Origin: Gammaproteobacteria bacterium
GTDB taxonomy: Bacteria > Pseudomonadota > Gammaproteobacteria > QOAV01
Reading direction: 5' to 3'
Assembly: GCA_027067235.1 (NCBI GenBank)
Contig: JALXFQ010000176.1
Location: 1-20,145 of the forward strand
Length of the DNA: 20,145 nucleotides
Position 1 is the first letter of the stretch. Each line of letters begins with the position of its first letter. Shown piece by piece: positions 1 to 8,888 of the stretch. The notes under the pieces were generated by a model. That model was not told the DNA's origin, ran no database searches, and saw only the letters and a program-made list of their open reading frames with translations. Position numbers and translations under genes: made by a program.

Positions 1-88
1 GCGCATCATTGCGCAAAGCCTTTCCGATGATGAAATCAACGAACTGGCCAATTACTACGGATCCATTGGCACGCCGGAGGAAGACTGA
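1..88 (+). CDS. Class I cytochrome c, C-terminal end (partial)
   Basis: Only the last 28 codons are in the window, ending in TGA at 86-88. The visible tail contains LSDDEINELANYYGSI, which matches the C-terminal helix of small class I cytochromes c (c4/c5/c553 type), where an aromatic pair in the last helix packs on the haem. The haem-binding CXXCH would lie upstream and cannot be seen. Such proteins are periplasmic electron carriers. The next gene is ccoI, so it may deliver electrons to a cbb3-type terminal oxidase, but that is inference from position. A strong terminator follows 40 bases after the stop. It could instead be the end of a larger multi-domain cytochrome. Confidence 0.6.
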   Translation, partial: RIIAQSLSDDEINELANYYGSIGTPEED

Positions 89-128
89 CGCCTTCCAATC
101 CGGACATTTCACTCCTTTGCTCCCCTGC

Positions 129-159
129 CCCATCTGCCGGATGGCAGTGGGTTTTTTTT
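129..159 (+). terminator. Rho-independent terminator after the cytochrome c gene
   Basis: The stem pairs CCCA-(T)-CTGCC (129-138, one bulged T) with GGCAGTGGG (143-151) around a GGAT loop, and eight T residues follow at 152-159. The U-tract ends one base before the ATG of ccoI at 161. It therefore occupies the place where a Shine-Dalgarno sequence and leader would be expected for ccoI. Confidence 0.8.
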
Positions 160-160
160 G

Positions 161-2644
161 ATGAAGCAATTCGCTAGAGCCGACGAGGACAGCTGCTTTC
201 ACTGCGGCCTGCCGCTCACACTGGTTCCGGCGCCCGAGTTCAGGGTGCAGGGCGCAACCCGGCGATTCTGCTGTTACGGGTGTCAGGCGGTCTGCGAGGC
301 CATTGTCGAGTCGGGTAACGAAAAATACTACGAGTACCGCGAGCAGCCGGCCAGCACCGCCGGGGAAGCCGTCTCGCCAGACCATCTGGCCCTGTTCGAC
401 CGGCCGGAAATCCAGAAGGATTTTGTGCGCCATGGCAAAAACGGCGCACAGGCATGGCTGATACTGGAAAACATCCACTGCGCCGCCTGCCTGTGGCTGA
501 ATGAACGCCATATTCGCCGACTGGACGGCGTGCTCGACTGCCAGATGGACTATACCTCGCAGCAGGCCCGGGTCAGCTGGGATGCGGACAAAATCAAACT
601 CAGCGATATACTGGCGGCTATCGGGCAGATTGGCTATGTCGCCCACCCGTTCGATCCTTCCCGTCGCGAAGCCTTGCAGCAGGCACAACAGCAAGGCAGC
701 GCCCGGAGACTGATTTTCGCCCTGATACTGGGCATGACCATCATGAATTTTTCCCTGGCCAGTTATGTATTCGGCGCGCCGGACGCCGCTGGCCAATATC
801 CGCTGTGGATACGCATAGCGCGCTGGACCAATCTGTTTGCCAGCGCCGCGCTGCTGGCTTATTCCGGCCAGTTGTTTTTTCGTAATGCGTGGCAGGAACT
901 GCGCCATCACCGGGTCGGCATGGACACGCCCGTCGCTCTGGGGCTGTCACTGGCCTGGCTGGGTAGTCTGAAATCCACTCTGACCGGTACCGGGGAGGTC
1001 TATTTCGAGTCCATCGCCATGTTCGTCGGTTTCCTGCTGCTGGCCAGATATGTGGAACTGAAGGCCAGAGCAGCCGCCACCACGCTGCTTGACCAAAGCG
1101 CAAAAGTCATCCCGGCCACGGCCAGGCGCGTCAACAACGGCACAGCCGAATCCGTTCCTGTCGCCGAGCTCGAGCCGGGCGACAGCATTCGCGTCAGTCC
1201 CGGTGAAACCGTGCCCACCGATGCCCTGCTCGCCGGTCCGGAAGCCAGTTTTGACGAATCTCTGCTCAGTGGCGAAGCCCACCCGGTGCACAGACGCATC
1301 GGTGAATTCATCGCCGGCGGCTGCGTGGTGATTGACCAGGCGGTGACGTTGCAGGTACAGGAAACCAGCGCGCATTCTACCCTGATGGAAATCCAGCAGC
1401 TGGCCCGCGGCAGCCTCAAATACAAACCCGGCCATGTGCAACTGGCGGACCGGATGGCCGCTAAGTTCATCGTCGGCATTCTGTCGGTTGCGGTGCTGAC
1501 TCTGGCGTTCTGGCTGGTCATCAGACCGGAGCAGGCTTTGAGCAATACCATTGCCGTACTGATCGTCACCTGCCCCTGCGCCCTGGCGCTGGCCGCGCCG
1601 GTGGCGCTCACCCTGTGCAGCGCGGCCCTGACCCGGCTGGGTGTCGTCCCGGTACACATGTCGGCCATCGAAACTCTGGCCAGGGCGAATATACTCATGC
1701 TGGACAAAACCGGCACGCTGACCACCGGCAAACCGGTTCTGCACACCACCCTGGTTACCGGCGCGGAAAAACCCGACCGCCTGATCGCCATCGCCAGCGC
1801 CCTGGAAGCTGATTCGGAACACCCCTATGCGCAGGCCCTGCGCACCGCCAGCCCCGCGCCCGGCCTCAGCGCGCGCGATAAACGCAATCATCCCGGACAG
1901 GGCGTGGAAGGCCTTGTCGATGGCGAATACTGGAGACTCGGCAGTGCCGGGTTTGTGCCAGGCGCCGGAATCTGGCTCGAGCAGGCGGAAAACAGCAAAC
2001 GGGTTTCCAGCTACCGGCAATCCGGTAACAGCGTACTGTTTCTCGGCAATGAACACGGCCTGGGCGCTGTTTTCATTGTCACCGACCCATTGCGACGCGG
2101 CGCCAGGGAGCTCATCGCCAGTGCCAGAAAACTTGGCATGGAACGGATTCTGGTACTGAGCGGAGATCATCCCCATAGCACGCGTGCCGTGGCGCGTGCC
2201 GCGGGCATCAACGAGGCGCACGGCGGCCTTGCGCCCGCCGCCAAGCTGGCGTTCATGCAGCGGCTGCAACAGCAGGGAAACACGATAATGATGATCGGCG
2301 ACGGCATCAATGACGCGCCGGTGCTGGCCGCGGCCGACCTCTCTGTCGCCATTTCCGACGCCACTGATCTGGCACGCAATCACAGCGACCTGATTGTGCT
2401 GGCTGACGATTTCGCCGGACTGGTACAGGCCATGCCGGTGATGTTGAAAACACGCAAGATCATCATCGGTAACCTGGCCTGGGCGATCCTCTACAACCTG
2501 ATCGCCATTCCGGCCGCCGCCGCCGGCCTGATCACGCCCTGGATGGCGGCCCTCGGCATGAGTTCAAGCTCACTGATCGTTGTCCTTAACAGCCTCAGGC
2601 TGAAGCCGCTTGTCAGCCGCGGCAACAGACCCGGCGCGGCCTGA
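161..2644 (+). CDS. ccoI: Copper-translocating P1B-type ATPase CcoI/FixI
   Basis: The protein (about 827 residues) pumps copper across the inner membrane and, in the CcoI/FixI family, supplies copper for cbb3 cytochrome oxidase assembly. The N-terminus has the family's extra cysteine region, CFHCG near residue 12 and CCYGCQAVC near 38, followed by an HMA domain with CAAC near 107. Hydrophobic segments follow from about residue 183. The metal-path CPC motif is at about 471, the phosphorylation motif DKTGT at about 515, SEHP lies in the nucleotide domain, and GDGIND is at about 713. The N-terminal cysteine pattern separates it from plain CopA pumps. ATG 161 is the only suitable start before CFHCG; TTG 158 is an alternative. 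There is no convincing Shine-Dalgarno, because a terminator ends at 159. The usual small neighbour ccoS is not seen downstream. Confidence 0.9.
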   Translation: MKQFARADEDSCFHCGLPLTLVPAPEFRVQGATRRFCCYGCQAVCEAIVESGNEKYYEYREQPASTAGEAVSPDHLALFDRPEIQKDFVRHGKNGAQAWLILENIHCAACLWLNERHIRRLDGVLDCQMDYTSQQARVSWDADKIKLSDILAAIGQIGYVAHPFDPSRREALQQAQQQGSARRLIFALILGMTIMNFSLASYVFGAPDAAGQYPLWIRIARWTNLFASAALLAYSGQLFFRNAWQELRHHRVGMDTPVALGLSLAWLGSLKSTLTGTGEVYFESIAMFVGFLLLARYVELKARAAATTLLDQSAKVIPATARRVNNGTAESVPVAELEPGDSIRVSPGETVPTDALLAGPEASFDESLLSGEAHPVHRRIGEFIAGGCVVIDQAVTLQVQETSAHSTLMEIQQLARGSLKYKPGHVQLADRMAAKFIVGILSVAVLTLAFWLVIRPEQALSNTIAVLIVTCPCALALAAPVALTLCSAALTRLGVVPVHMSAIETLARANILMLDKTGTLTTGKPVLHTTLVTGAEKPDRLIAIASALEADSEHPYAQALRTASPAPGLSARDKRNHPGQGVEGLVDGEYWRLGSAGFVPGAGIWLEQAENSKRVSSYRQSGNSVLFLGNEHGLGAVFIVTDPLRRGARELIASARKLGMERILVLSGDHPHSTRAVARAAGINEAHGGLAPAAKLAFMQRLQQQGNTIMMIGDGINDAPVLAAADLSVAISDATDLARNHSDLIVLADDFAGLVQAMPVMLKTRKIIIGNLAWAILYNLIAIPAAAAGLITPWMAALGMSSSSLIVVLNSLRLKPLVSRGNRPGAA

Positions 2645-2692
2645 ACGGGCGCGGCCTTTTTCACATATGTTAATGACATTCAGACAAACCGA

Positions 2693-2721
2693 TTGACATA
2701 CTCGCGAGGCTTACGTAAGAA
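2693..2721 (+). promoter_or_regulatory. Putative promoter of the multihaem cytochrome gene
   Basis: A perfect -35 hexamer TTGACA (2693-2698) is followed after 17 bases by a weak -10, TAAGAA (2716-2721). Two perfect palindromes sit here: CTCGCGAG (2701-2708) in the spacer and CTTACGTAAG (2710-2719) overlapping the -10, as a repressor or activator site could. Predicted transcription would start near 2728, giving a leader of about 70 bases. Confidence 0.45.
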
Positions 2722-2800
2722 GAAAGTTCAGTCTTTCTCGCCGCATACAAATACAACACACAGGGTCGGGAATGTCGTCGCCATCCTGGAGGAAACACTG

Positions 2801-5227
2801 ATGATACCGCATACACATTCGCTGTCCGCAGGGCGCCTGATTGCCAGCATGACGGGCCTGGCTGTTCTGGTATCCCTGACGCTGTCTGGCAGCGCCAGTG
2901 CGGCTGCCAGGACAGAGCCGGCCAGACAGAAGCCCATCAACGATTACAACATCACGATCAACTACGAACTGGGCATGCACTGCACCGGCTTTGACTTTAC
3001 CTATTGCTGCATTCTCCCCCCCTACAACTCGATTCAGAGTCAGGTGATCAGAACAGCACGATCGGCGCGCGAACTGCCGGTACTGCTGAAATCCGACCCC
3101 AAGGACAACACCGTGCTGGTGGACGGCAACAAGCGCATGAAACTGCACTACGGCCACGTCGGCAATACTTATTCGGAAGGTACCAAGCTGAACTACTGGC
3201 GCGTTCCCTATGACGTCGACGGTGACGGCAAAATCACTGATAGTGAAAACGTTGCCAACGCCTATTTCACCCAACTGTATATCTACACCGACCTTGAGGG
3301 CGGCAACCCGGACAACACGTCGAGGGACAGCGAAAAGAAATATGTCGGCATCCAGCTGAAAATACCCACCGATCACGGCCCTACCGGCGACAAGCTCAAC
3401 GATGGTCACATGAAATTTTCCGGCGAAACCGGCACCGTTGTCTATACCAAGGGCCCGGTGCTGGACAATGTGCCGATCATGCTCACCAACCCGGGTATCT
3501 GGGAAGCACTGGGTCTGCCGCTGACGCCATTTTTTGATGACGTGGCCAAGAAAAATCCGCTGGAACTGGTCGAGTCCGACATTACACCCTACCAGATGGC
3601 CAAGGTGGATCTGGTGGACGCCGATAGCGGCAAGCCCATACTCGACAGCCACAGCGGCAAACCCGTCAGCTTCACCGGCACCAATCCCATTGACGTGCCC
3701 AATTGCGCCAACTGCCACTCCAACGAAAACTCCAATGGCACGCGTTATAACCTGTACAAGAAGGAAAAAGCCTTCTGGAAGGGCCTCGGCGCCAGCGATT
3801 ACATCGCCAATCTGAAAGCCACATCCATTTCTGTGCTGGAGATACACGACGGCAAGTTTGGTACCGATTTCCTGTCCGACTATGACGCCGACAGCCGTTC
3901 CACCAGCAACCGCCTCGGTCGCGATCCGGTGTTATGCCAGAAATGCCATGCCGACAATGTTATCGGCGTGCTTAATTCGCTGGGCACCGCATCCTCGGTG
4001 ATGGGCAAGACAGTGAAAGGCGATACCAAGCTGGAACCTGTCAGTCAGGCCATACACCGCGGGCATTTGCAGGTACGTTCCCTGTCCGACGCCAATGGCC
4101 GCACCGGCATGTGCCAGGGTTGTCACCCGGCCCATCGCCAGGACCGCAGCATGGACAACTACCCCATCACGCCGGACGGCAAGAACAGTAACGCATTGCG
4201 GGACAACCGCGACTCCAAGGGCGGCTGTTACGTCGGTCGCGACGTGCATTCCAACCCGGATAAGGACAAGGACGGCGCGGAAACGCCGGAGCATCTGAAT
4301 GCCATAGGTGAATGGCTGAAAACCAATGTCTCAAAAATCGGCACCGGCGAGAACGGCAAGGGGCTGTGGTGCACCAACTGCCACAACCAGCTCAGTCGCG
4401 AACTGTATCAGCGCGACAATCTGACCCAGGCTTTCTGGCAAAAAGGCGAAACCATACGCGACCGGTCACTGGACGATATTGCCAAAGCCATCGGCATCTC
4501 CACCCGGGAACTGACCGATCAGTGGATGGACCCGAAAACCAAACCTTCCACCTTTTCCGCCAAGGCAGCAGACATGAAGAACATACTGCGTGTCTGGGAT
4601 CGCAAGAGGCTGGTGCCGGATATTGGCATTATCGCCACCAAAGATGGCAAGCCGCTTATCCACAAGGACGAGGATGGCGACCCCAATATAACCCTGCTGT
4701 CCACCAATCCGGCTGTGGATATTGCGTCGCTGAAGCTGCCGGAGGGTGCCGACGGCGCCATGGCCGTACCCTATGACGCCGCCTCCGATGGCCGTGACTA
4801 CTGGCTGTCGCCCGGCGTACCCCATTGCGCCGACTGTCATGCTGCGCCCTATGTCGAAGGCCAGGGCGGCGCTGCCTTCCCCATTAACCAGCCGGGCAAA
4901 TACAGTCAGGTGCGTTATTCCAAGGGACACGCCGGTCTTTCCTGCCAGGCCTGTCATGAATCCATACACGGTCTGTATCCGGTTACGCCGCGCATTGATA
5001 CGACCACCTACAACCAGCCACCGCAATACAACCCGGATGGCAGCCGTGGGCCTCTGAAATGCGCAGCCTGTCACGAATCCAACGAGAACGGTGTGCCGCT
5101 GATTGCGAAAAACAAGACCTGGGAAGGCAGGTCCATCATGCAGGATTTCGACGCGGCTGTAAGCTGGATTCATGCCAACGCGCCGGATACGGGCGGCAGA
5201 ATTCCGCCCAACGCTTCCGGCGAATAA
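2801..5227 (+). CDS. Secreted seven-haem cytochrome c, uncharacterised
   Basis: The 808-residue protein starts with a Sec-type signal peptide (hydrophobic stretch ending near SASAAA, no lipobox). Seven CXXCH haem motifs are visible at about residues 302 (CANCH), 379 (CQKCH), 438 (CQGCH), 524 (CTNCH), 676 (CADCH), 715 (CQACH) and 754 (CAACH). The first 300 residues carry no haem site but contain a cysteine-rich block, GMHCTGFDFTYCC, at the start of the mature protein and an EF-hand-like loop, DVDGDGKITDSE, at about 138. It should act outside the cytoplasm in electron transfer; the partner is unknown. ATG 2801 is chosen because GGAGGA lies 8-13 bases upstream and the signal peptide starts there. 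A further open stretch back to 2693 overlaps the promoter. The gene ends at a strong terminator, so it is probably a single-gene transcript. I do not recognise a named family. Confidence 0.85.
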   Translation: MIPHTHSLSAGRLIASMTGLAVLVSLTLSGSASAAARTEPARQKPINDYNITINYELGMHCTGFDFTYCCILPPYNSIQSQVIRTARSARELPVLLKSDPKDNTVLVDGNKRMKLHYGHVGNTYSEGTKLNYWRVPYDVDGDGKITDSENVANAYFTQLYIYTDLEGGNPDNTSRDSEKKYVGIQLKIPTDHGPTGDKLNDGHMKFSGETGTVVYTKGPVLDNVPIMLTNPGIWEALGLPLTPFFDDVAKKNPLELVESDITPYQMAKVDLVDADSGKPILDSHSGKPVSFTGTNPIDVPNCANCHSNENSNGTRYNLYKKEKAFWKGLGASDYIANLKATSISVLEIHDGKFGTDFLSDYDADSRSTSNRLGRDPVLCQKCHADNVIGVLNSLGTASSVMGKTVKGDTKLEPVSQAIHRGHLQVRSLSDANGRTGMCQGCHPAHRQDRSMDNYPITPDGKNSNALRDNRDSKGGCYVGRDVHSNPDKDKDGAETPEHLNAIGEWLKTNVSKIGTGENGKGLWCTNCHNQLSRELYQRDNLTQAFWQKGETIRDRSLDDIAKAIGISTRELTDQWMDPKTKPSTFSAKAADMKNILRVWDRKRLVPDIGIIATKDGKPLIHKDEDGDPNITLLSTNPAVDIASLKLPEGADGAMAVPYDAASDGRDYWLSPGVPHCADCHAAPYVEGQGGAAFPINQPGKYSQVRYSKGHAGLSCQACHESIHGLYPVTPRIDTTTYNQPPQYNPDGSRGPLKCAACHESNENGVPLIAKNKTWEGRSIMQDFDAAVSWIHANAPDTGGRIPPNASGE

Positions 5228-5244
5228 CGACCACGAACAGCCAG

Positions 5245-5278
5245 CCGCCCTGTTTTCTGCGCAGGGCGGTGTTTTTTT
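5245..5278 (+). terminator. Rho-independent terminator after the multihaem cytochrome
   Basis: A perfect 8-bp stem, CCGCCCTG (5245-5252) with CAGGGCGG (5262-5269), closes a 9-base loop and is followed by TG and a run of seven T. It lies 18 bases after the stop codon. Confidence 0.88.
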
Positions 5279-5454
5279 CTGCCCGCAATCCGGGCACGGC
5301 GATCAAACCTCTGCCGCCACAATCTGCCATTCGGCGCCTGTCACCCTCCTGCCACTGTTCCGCTCCATGCCGGTTCCAGCCGCTGCCTGTTCTGCTCGCA
5401 CTGACGCCCTGATTCCTTCAGGAAACATCCGCCCTGGCATCATTTTTTACACTC

Positions 5455-5463
5455 TGATAATAT
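5455..5463 (+). promoter_or_regulatory. Possible extended -10 promoter of the patatin gene
   Basis: TGATAATAT fits an extended -10 element (TG-N-TAATAT) in a locally AT-rich stretch, about 30 bases before the patatin start. No good -35 is evident, which is tolerated by extended -10 promoters. An inverted repeat ATTGA-N4-TCAAT (5483-5496) overlaps the start codon. Confidence 0.35.
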
Positions 5464-5494
5464 TGTAAGCGCTTTATACGCTATTGATTTTTCA

Positions 5495-6808
5495 ATGAGT
5501 TACCGTCGATGGTTATTCAGAGCGAGTACCATCAGCCTGTTACTGTGGGCGAACAGCAGCTTTATAGACTCGGACTTCGTTCCCAACCAGCCCTTGAGGA
5601 AACTGCAACGAGTCCATGAGCCTCGAGACAGTCATGGAAAGAATTCGGATTCACTACTTTTCATCCTGAGCCTTTCAGGCGGTGGCACACGCTCTGCCGC
5701 GTTATCTTTTGGCGCCCTGCAGGCGTTAAGGCAGTCGGCTATCCAGACCGCTAGCGGTCCACGACCCGCGCTGGAAGAACTGGATACGATTTTCGCCGTA
5801 TCCGGGGGCGCATTTACCGCCGCCTACTATGGCCTGTATGGCGATAAAATCTTTAACAGCTTCGAGCAGCGTTTTCTGCGCCGCAACCTGAATATTGATT
5901 TCCCGCCTGCGTTTGCCCGAATCAATGTCATCAAAAAACTGCTGCGCAAAGATGTGGGCCGCAGCGAAGCCATGGTCAGCTATCTCGATGACCTGCTGTT
6001 TTCAGGTCACACGGTTGACGAGCTGCTGGACGACACCGGACCGAAAGTGGAGATCAGCGCTTCTGATCTTGCTTCCGGTAGTCAGTTCACTTTTTCCGAT
6101 CAGGGCCTGAACAGCATCTGTTCTGACGCCCGCAGCATTCCGGTTGCCAGAGCCATTACCGCCAGCTCGGCGGTTCCTCTGCTCTACAGCCCCATTCGCC
6201 TGAACAACTACGCCGCCTATTGCACCCCTGCCGGCCCGGCCCAGGGCGGCGCAGGAGAAATCACCTTTCCGCCCCGGCAGCGATTTATCCATCTCGCCGA
6301 TGGCGGACTCACCGACAACACCGGGCTGCGGCCCTTTCTGGAAAAAGTGAAATATTATGGCGGCGTGCAGAATATGCTTGAACACGAAGGCCGCAATGCT
6401 ACCCGGAAAATCATCCTGCTCTATGTCGACGCATCCGTAACGCCAGACTCAAAATCCGGACTGAACTCCCAACCCATGAGCGCCGGAAGCGTCATCAAGG
6501 CTGCAACCAAGACCATGATCCGGCAATACAGTGAAGCGACCCTGTCACGGGTAAGGCAGGTCCTGTCTGACTGGACCATCGAAATGGCGCGGCGTGGCAA
6601 GCCAGTAACGTATGAGCTGATACACATGTCGTTCAACAATCTGACAGCGGATCAGGAACGCTATTTCAATAATGTTCCTACCAGCTTTGCCTTGTCGGAT
6701 GAAAATGTCGATAGACTGATTGCCACTGGCGCGCGCCTGGTGCGTAAACATCGGGTATTCCGCATGGCAGCCAGCAGCCGCAATGCCCTGCCCTCGTCGG
6801 CAGAATAG
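5495..6808 (+). CDS. Patatin-like phospholipase
   Basis: The 437-residue protein has the patatin fold signatures: the oxyanion glycine loop SGGGTRSAALSFG from about residue 61, the nucleophile elbow AVSGGAF with Ser103, and the catalytic Asp in LADGGLTDNTG at about 269. These form the Ser-Asp dyad that hydrolyses acyl esters of phospholipids. The elbow has Ala in place of the first Gly of GXSXG; the following segment, FTAAYYGLYGD, is what I remember from a bacterial patatin subgroup. The N-terminus has a short hydrophobic stretch (ASTISLLLWA), so export or membrane anchoring is possible, but there is no clear lipobox. No Shine-Dalgarno precedes ATG 5495, so a slightly later start cannot be excluded. 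It appears to be transcribed alone. The natural substrate cannot be read from the sequence. Confidence 0.85.
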   Translation: MSYRRWLFRASTISLLLWANSSFIDSDFVPNQPLRKLQRVHEPRDSHGKNSDSLLFILSLSGGGTRSAALSFGALQALRQSAIQTASGPRPALEELDTIFAVSGGAFTAAYYGLYGDKIFNSFEQRFLRRNLNIDFPPAFARINVIKKLLRKDVGRSEAMVSYLDDLLFSGHTVDELLDDTGPKVEISASDLASGSQFTFSDQGLNSICSDARSIPVARAITASSAVPLLYSPIRLNNYAAYCTPAGPAQGGAGEITFPPRQRFIHLADGGLTDNTGLRPFLEKVKYYGGVQNMLEHEGRNATRKIILLYVDASVTPDSKSGLNSQPMSAGSVIKAATKTMIRQYSEATLSRVRQVLSDWTIEMARRGKPVTYELIHMSFNNLTADQERYFNNVPTSFALSDENVDRLIATGARLVRKHRVFRMAASSRNALPSSAE

Positions 6809-7183
6809 ACTGCAGGAAATTACGGCTCCCGCCGACTGACCTGGCGGCGGGCAGATACAGGCCGAGGGTGTTTGCCTGGGCGCGAACGGATGCTTGTGGC
6901 AGATTGCAAACGAAATGGAAACTTTTTGCCAGACTGGGAGTCCGACAGGGAGGTGAGTTCGCCAATACCAAGACTGCTGTCGCGGGTGGTGCGAACTGGC
7001 GCATAACCCGATAAACCCCAACCGGTCCCGTTTCAGCGGGCGCGGCCGCAGGCACGGCGGTTTTCCAGGGTTGCTGGCGGCCACCACCAGATAAGGGCTT
7101 GAACAAAGGGCTTTGCAGTTGCTGTGAGGCAGTTGCATTTTCTCGATTCTGTACTAAAGAGAAAACGGGAGGAGTCCTTTTTC
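6809..7183. other. 375-base intergenic region without a gene
   Basis: No convincing reading frame is seen. Visible structures are a 7-bp stem CCCGCCG/CGGCGGG (6828-6834 with 6845-6851) soon after the patatin stop, which lacks a T-run; a 7-bp inverted repeat AGTTCGC/GCGAACT (6956-6962 with 6991-6997); and a 7-bp stem TTTTCTC/GAGAAAA (7138-7144 with 7159-7165) directly before the Shine-Dalgarno of the DUF1800 gene. It is long enough to be a structured leader for that operon, but no known riboswitch class is recognised. Confidence 0.5.
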
Positions 7184-8878
7184 ATGAGATGTTTATCACG
7201 CTATTTTTGTGTTCTCGGCCTCTGTTTGAGCTGGGCCTGTTTTATCCCCTGCAGTCATGCTGCCGATGCGACCGATTCAGCCCCTGAGTCCGCGCGCTTT
7301 CTGACGCAGGCCACCTTCGGCCCGACCAGCGCCAGCATTGCCCATTTGCAAAGTCTGCCCAGTTTCAATGCCTGGCTGGACGAACAGTTCGCCATGCCGG
7401 CTTCGCCATCGCAGGAAGCCTATGTGCGGGCACGCTGCCCTGACGTAGAAGACGATGGCGCATGCGGTCAAGACACCTGGGTGCCGTCACGTCACGACCA
7501 GTGGTGGAGCAATATCATCGAAGGCCAGGACCAGCTGCGTCAGCGCGTGGCATTCGCTCTCAGCCAGATTTTTGTGGTGTCCGGCAAGGCGCCAGCGCTA
7601 AGCAACACCCAGTTCGGACTCGCCAGTTATTACGACATGCTGGTGCAGCAGGCTTTTGGCAATTACCGCACGCTACTGGAAAAAGTCACCCTGCACCCGG
7701 TCATGGGCATCTACCTCAGCATGGTGCGCAACCAGAAAGCCGACCCGGCCAATAACATCCGCCCCGACGAAAACTATGCGCGGGAAGTCCTGCAGTTGTT
7801 TTCCATCGGCCTGCACGAGCTCAACCTGGATGGCTCGCTGAAACTGGACGGCAGCGGCCAGCCCATCCCCACCTACGACCAGAACACCATCAAGGAATTC
7901 GCCCGCGTTTTTACCGGCTGGAACTATGCCGGCATCAACTGGGACGACTGGTATGGCGATGCCGACCGCACCCAGCCCATGACAGCGGTTCAGCAGTATC
8001 ACGATACCGGCGAGAAGCATTTGCTCGGCGGAGCCATACTGCCGGCAGGCAATACCGCCGAGCAGGACATGAGCGCGGCGCTGGACAATATTTTCAACCA
8101 CCCCAATGTGGGGCCGTTCATTTCGAAACAGCTGATCCAGCGGCTGGTTACCAGCAATCCGACACCGGCTTATGTCGCCCGCGTCGCCAGCGTGTTCAAT
8201 AACAACGGCTCCGGCGTACGTGGCGACCTGAAGGCTGTCGTCCGGGCCATTCTGCTTGACCAGGAAGCACGCAGCGGTCCGGCAGCGCTGCCGAACACCT
8301 TCGGCAAACTGCGCGAACCGCTGTTGCGCATATCCCATCTGTATCGGGCCTTTCATGCGCAAAAACGCGACGGCGGGGAATGGAACGAATACCCCGGTAC
8401 CTGGGTGTATCGTTTCTCCGGTATCAGTACCTACCATATGGAGGGCGCCACCGGCGAGGGCATGCTGCGATCACCTTCCGTATTCAATTTCTATCTGCCG
8501 GACCATTCACCTTCGGGTGAAATCCGCCGCGCCGGCCTGGTGGCGCCGGAATTCCAGATCGTCAATGAGAACACGGTCGCGGCTGTCATCAATGCCATGA
8601 ACAACAGTATCTATGCGGATCCGGACGCAAGCTGGACCAGCCCGCTGGACCTCAGCGCGGAACAGGCCATGGTCGATAGTCCCGACACCATTCTCGACCA
8701 TCTTAATTTGCTGGTTTTCAACGGCCAGATGCCGGCCGGGTTGCGTCAGATATTGCGCGACCATCTGCTCAACACCAACCGCTGGTGGGGGGATACGCCG
8801 GAAGAGGAACGCAGGAACAAAACCCGGGACCTGATTTCCCTGTCGTTCATGTCACCTGACTACCAGATTCAGCAATAG
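7184..8878 (+). CDS. Exported DUF1800 family protein
   Basis: The 564-residue protein begins with a Sec-type signal peptide (hydrophobic core, cleavage likely after CSHA near residue 26). Typical DUF1800 blocks follow in order: RFLTQATFGPT at about 38, LRQRVAFALSQIF at about 118, RPDENYAREVLQLFSIGL at about 193, then FARVFTGW. The family's biochemical role is not established. It is repeatedly found next to a DUF1501 gene, as here, where the next gene starts 10 bases after this stop, so the two proteins probably work together outside the cytoplasm. ATG 7184 is chosen because GGGAGGAG lies about 9 bases upstream and the signal peptide begins there; an extension back to 7124 would spoil the signal peptide. 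A 14-base-loop hairpin sits just before the Shine-Dalgarno. Confidence 0.87.
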   Translation: MRCLSRYFCVLGLCLSWACFIPCSHAADATDSAPESARFLTQATFGPTSASIAHLQSLPSFNAWLDEQFAMPASPSQEAYVRARCPDVEDDGACGQDTWVPSRHDQWWSNIIEGQDQLRQRVAFALSQIFVVSGKAPALSNTQFGLASYYDMLVQQAFGNYRTLLEKVTLHPVMGIYLSMVRNQKADPANNIRPDENYAREVLQLFSIGLHELNLDGSLKLDGSGQPIPTYDQNTIKEFARVFTGWNYAGINWDDWYGDADRTQPMTAVQQYHDTGEKHLLGGAILPAGNTAEQDMSAALDNIFNHPNVGPFISKQLIQRLVTSNPTPAYVARVASVFNNNGSGVRGDLKAVVRAILLDQEARSGPAALPNTFGKLREPLLRISHLYRAFHAQKRDGGEWNEYPGTWVYRFSGISTYHMEGATGEGMLRSPSVFNFYLPDHSPSGEIRRAGLVAPEFQIVNENTVAAVINAMNNSIYADPDASWTSPLDLSAEQAMVDSPDTILDHLNLLVFNGQMPAGLRQILRDHLLNTNRWWGDTPEEERRNKTRDLISLSFMSPDYQIQQ

Positions 8879-8888
8879 GAGCACGGAA

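Noticed and set aside
947..2383. Long leftward open frame (478 codons) opposite ccoI
   Set aside because: It is the antisense shadow of a strongly conserved ATPase gene, has no domain motifs and no ribosome site.
2630..2666. GC-rich repeated GGCGCGGCCT plus T-run as a ccoI terminator
   Set aside because: The two copies are direct, not inverted, so they cannot form the stem.
5483..5496. ATTGA-N4-TCAAT as an FNR/ANR box before the patatin gene
   Set aside because: The half-sites do not match TTGAT-N4-ATCAA and the repeat overlaps the start codon; it is only noted as an inverted repeat.
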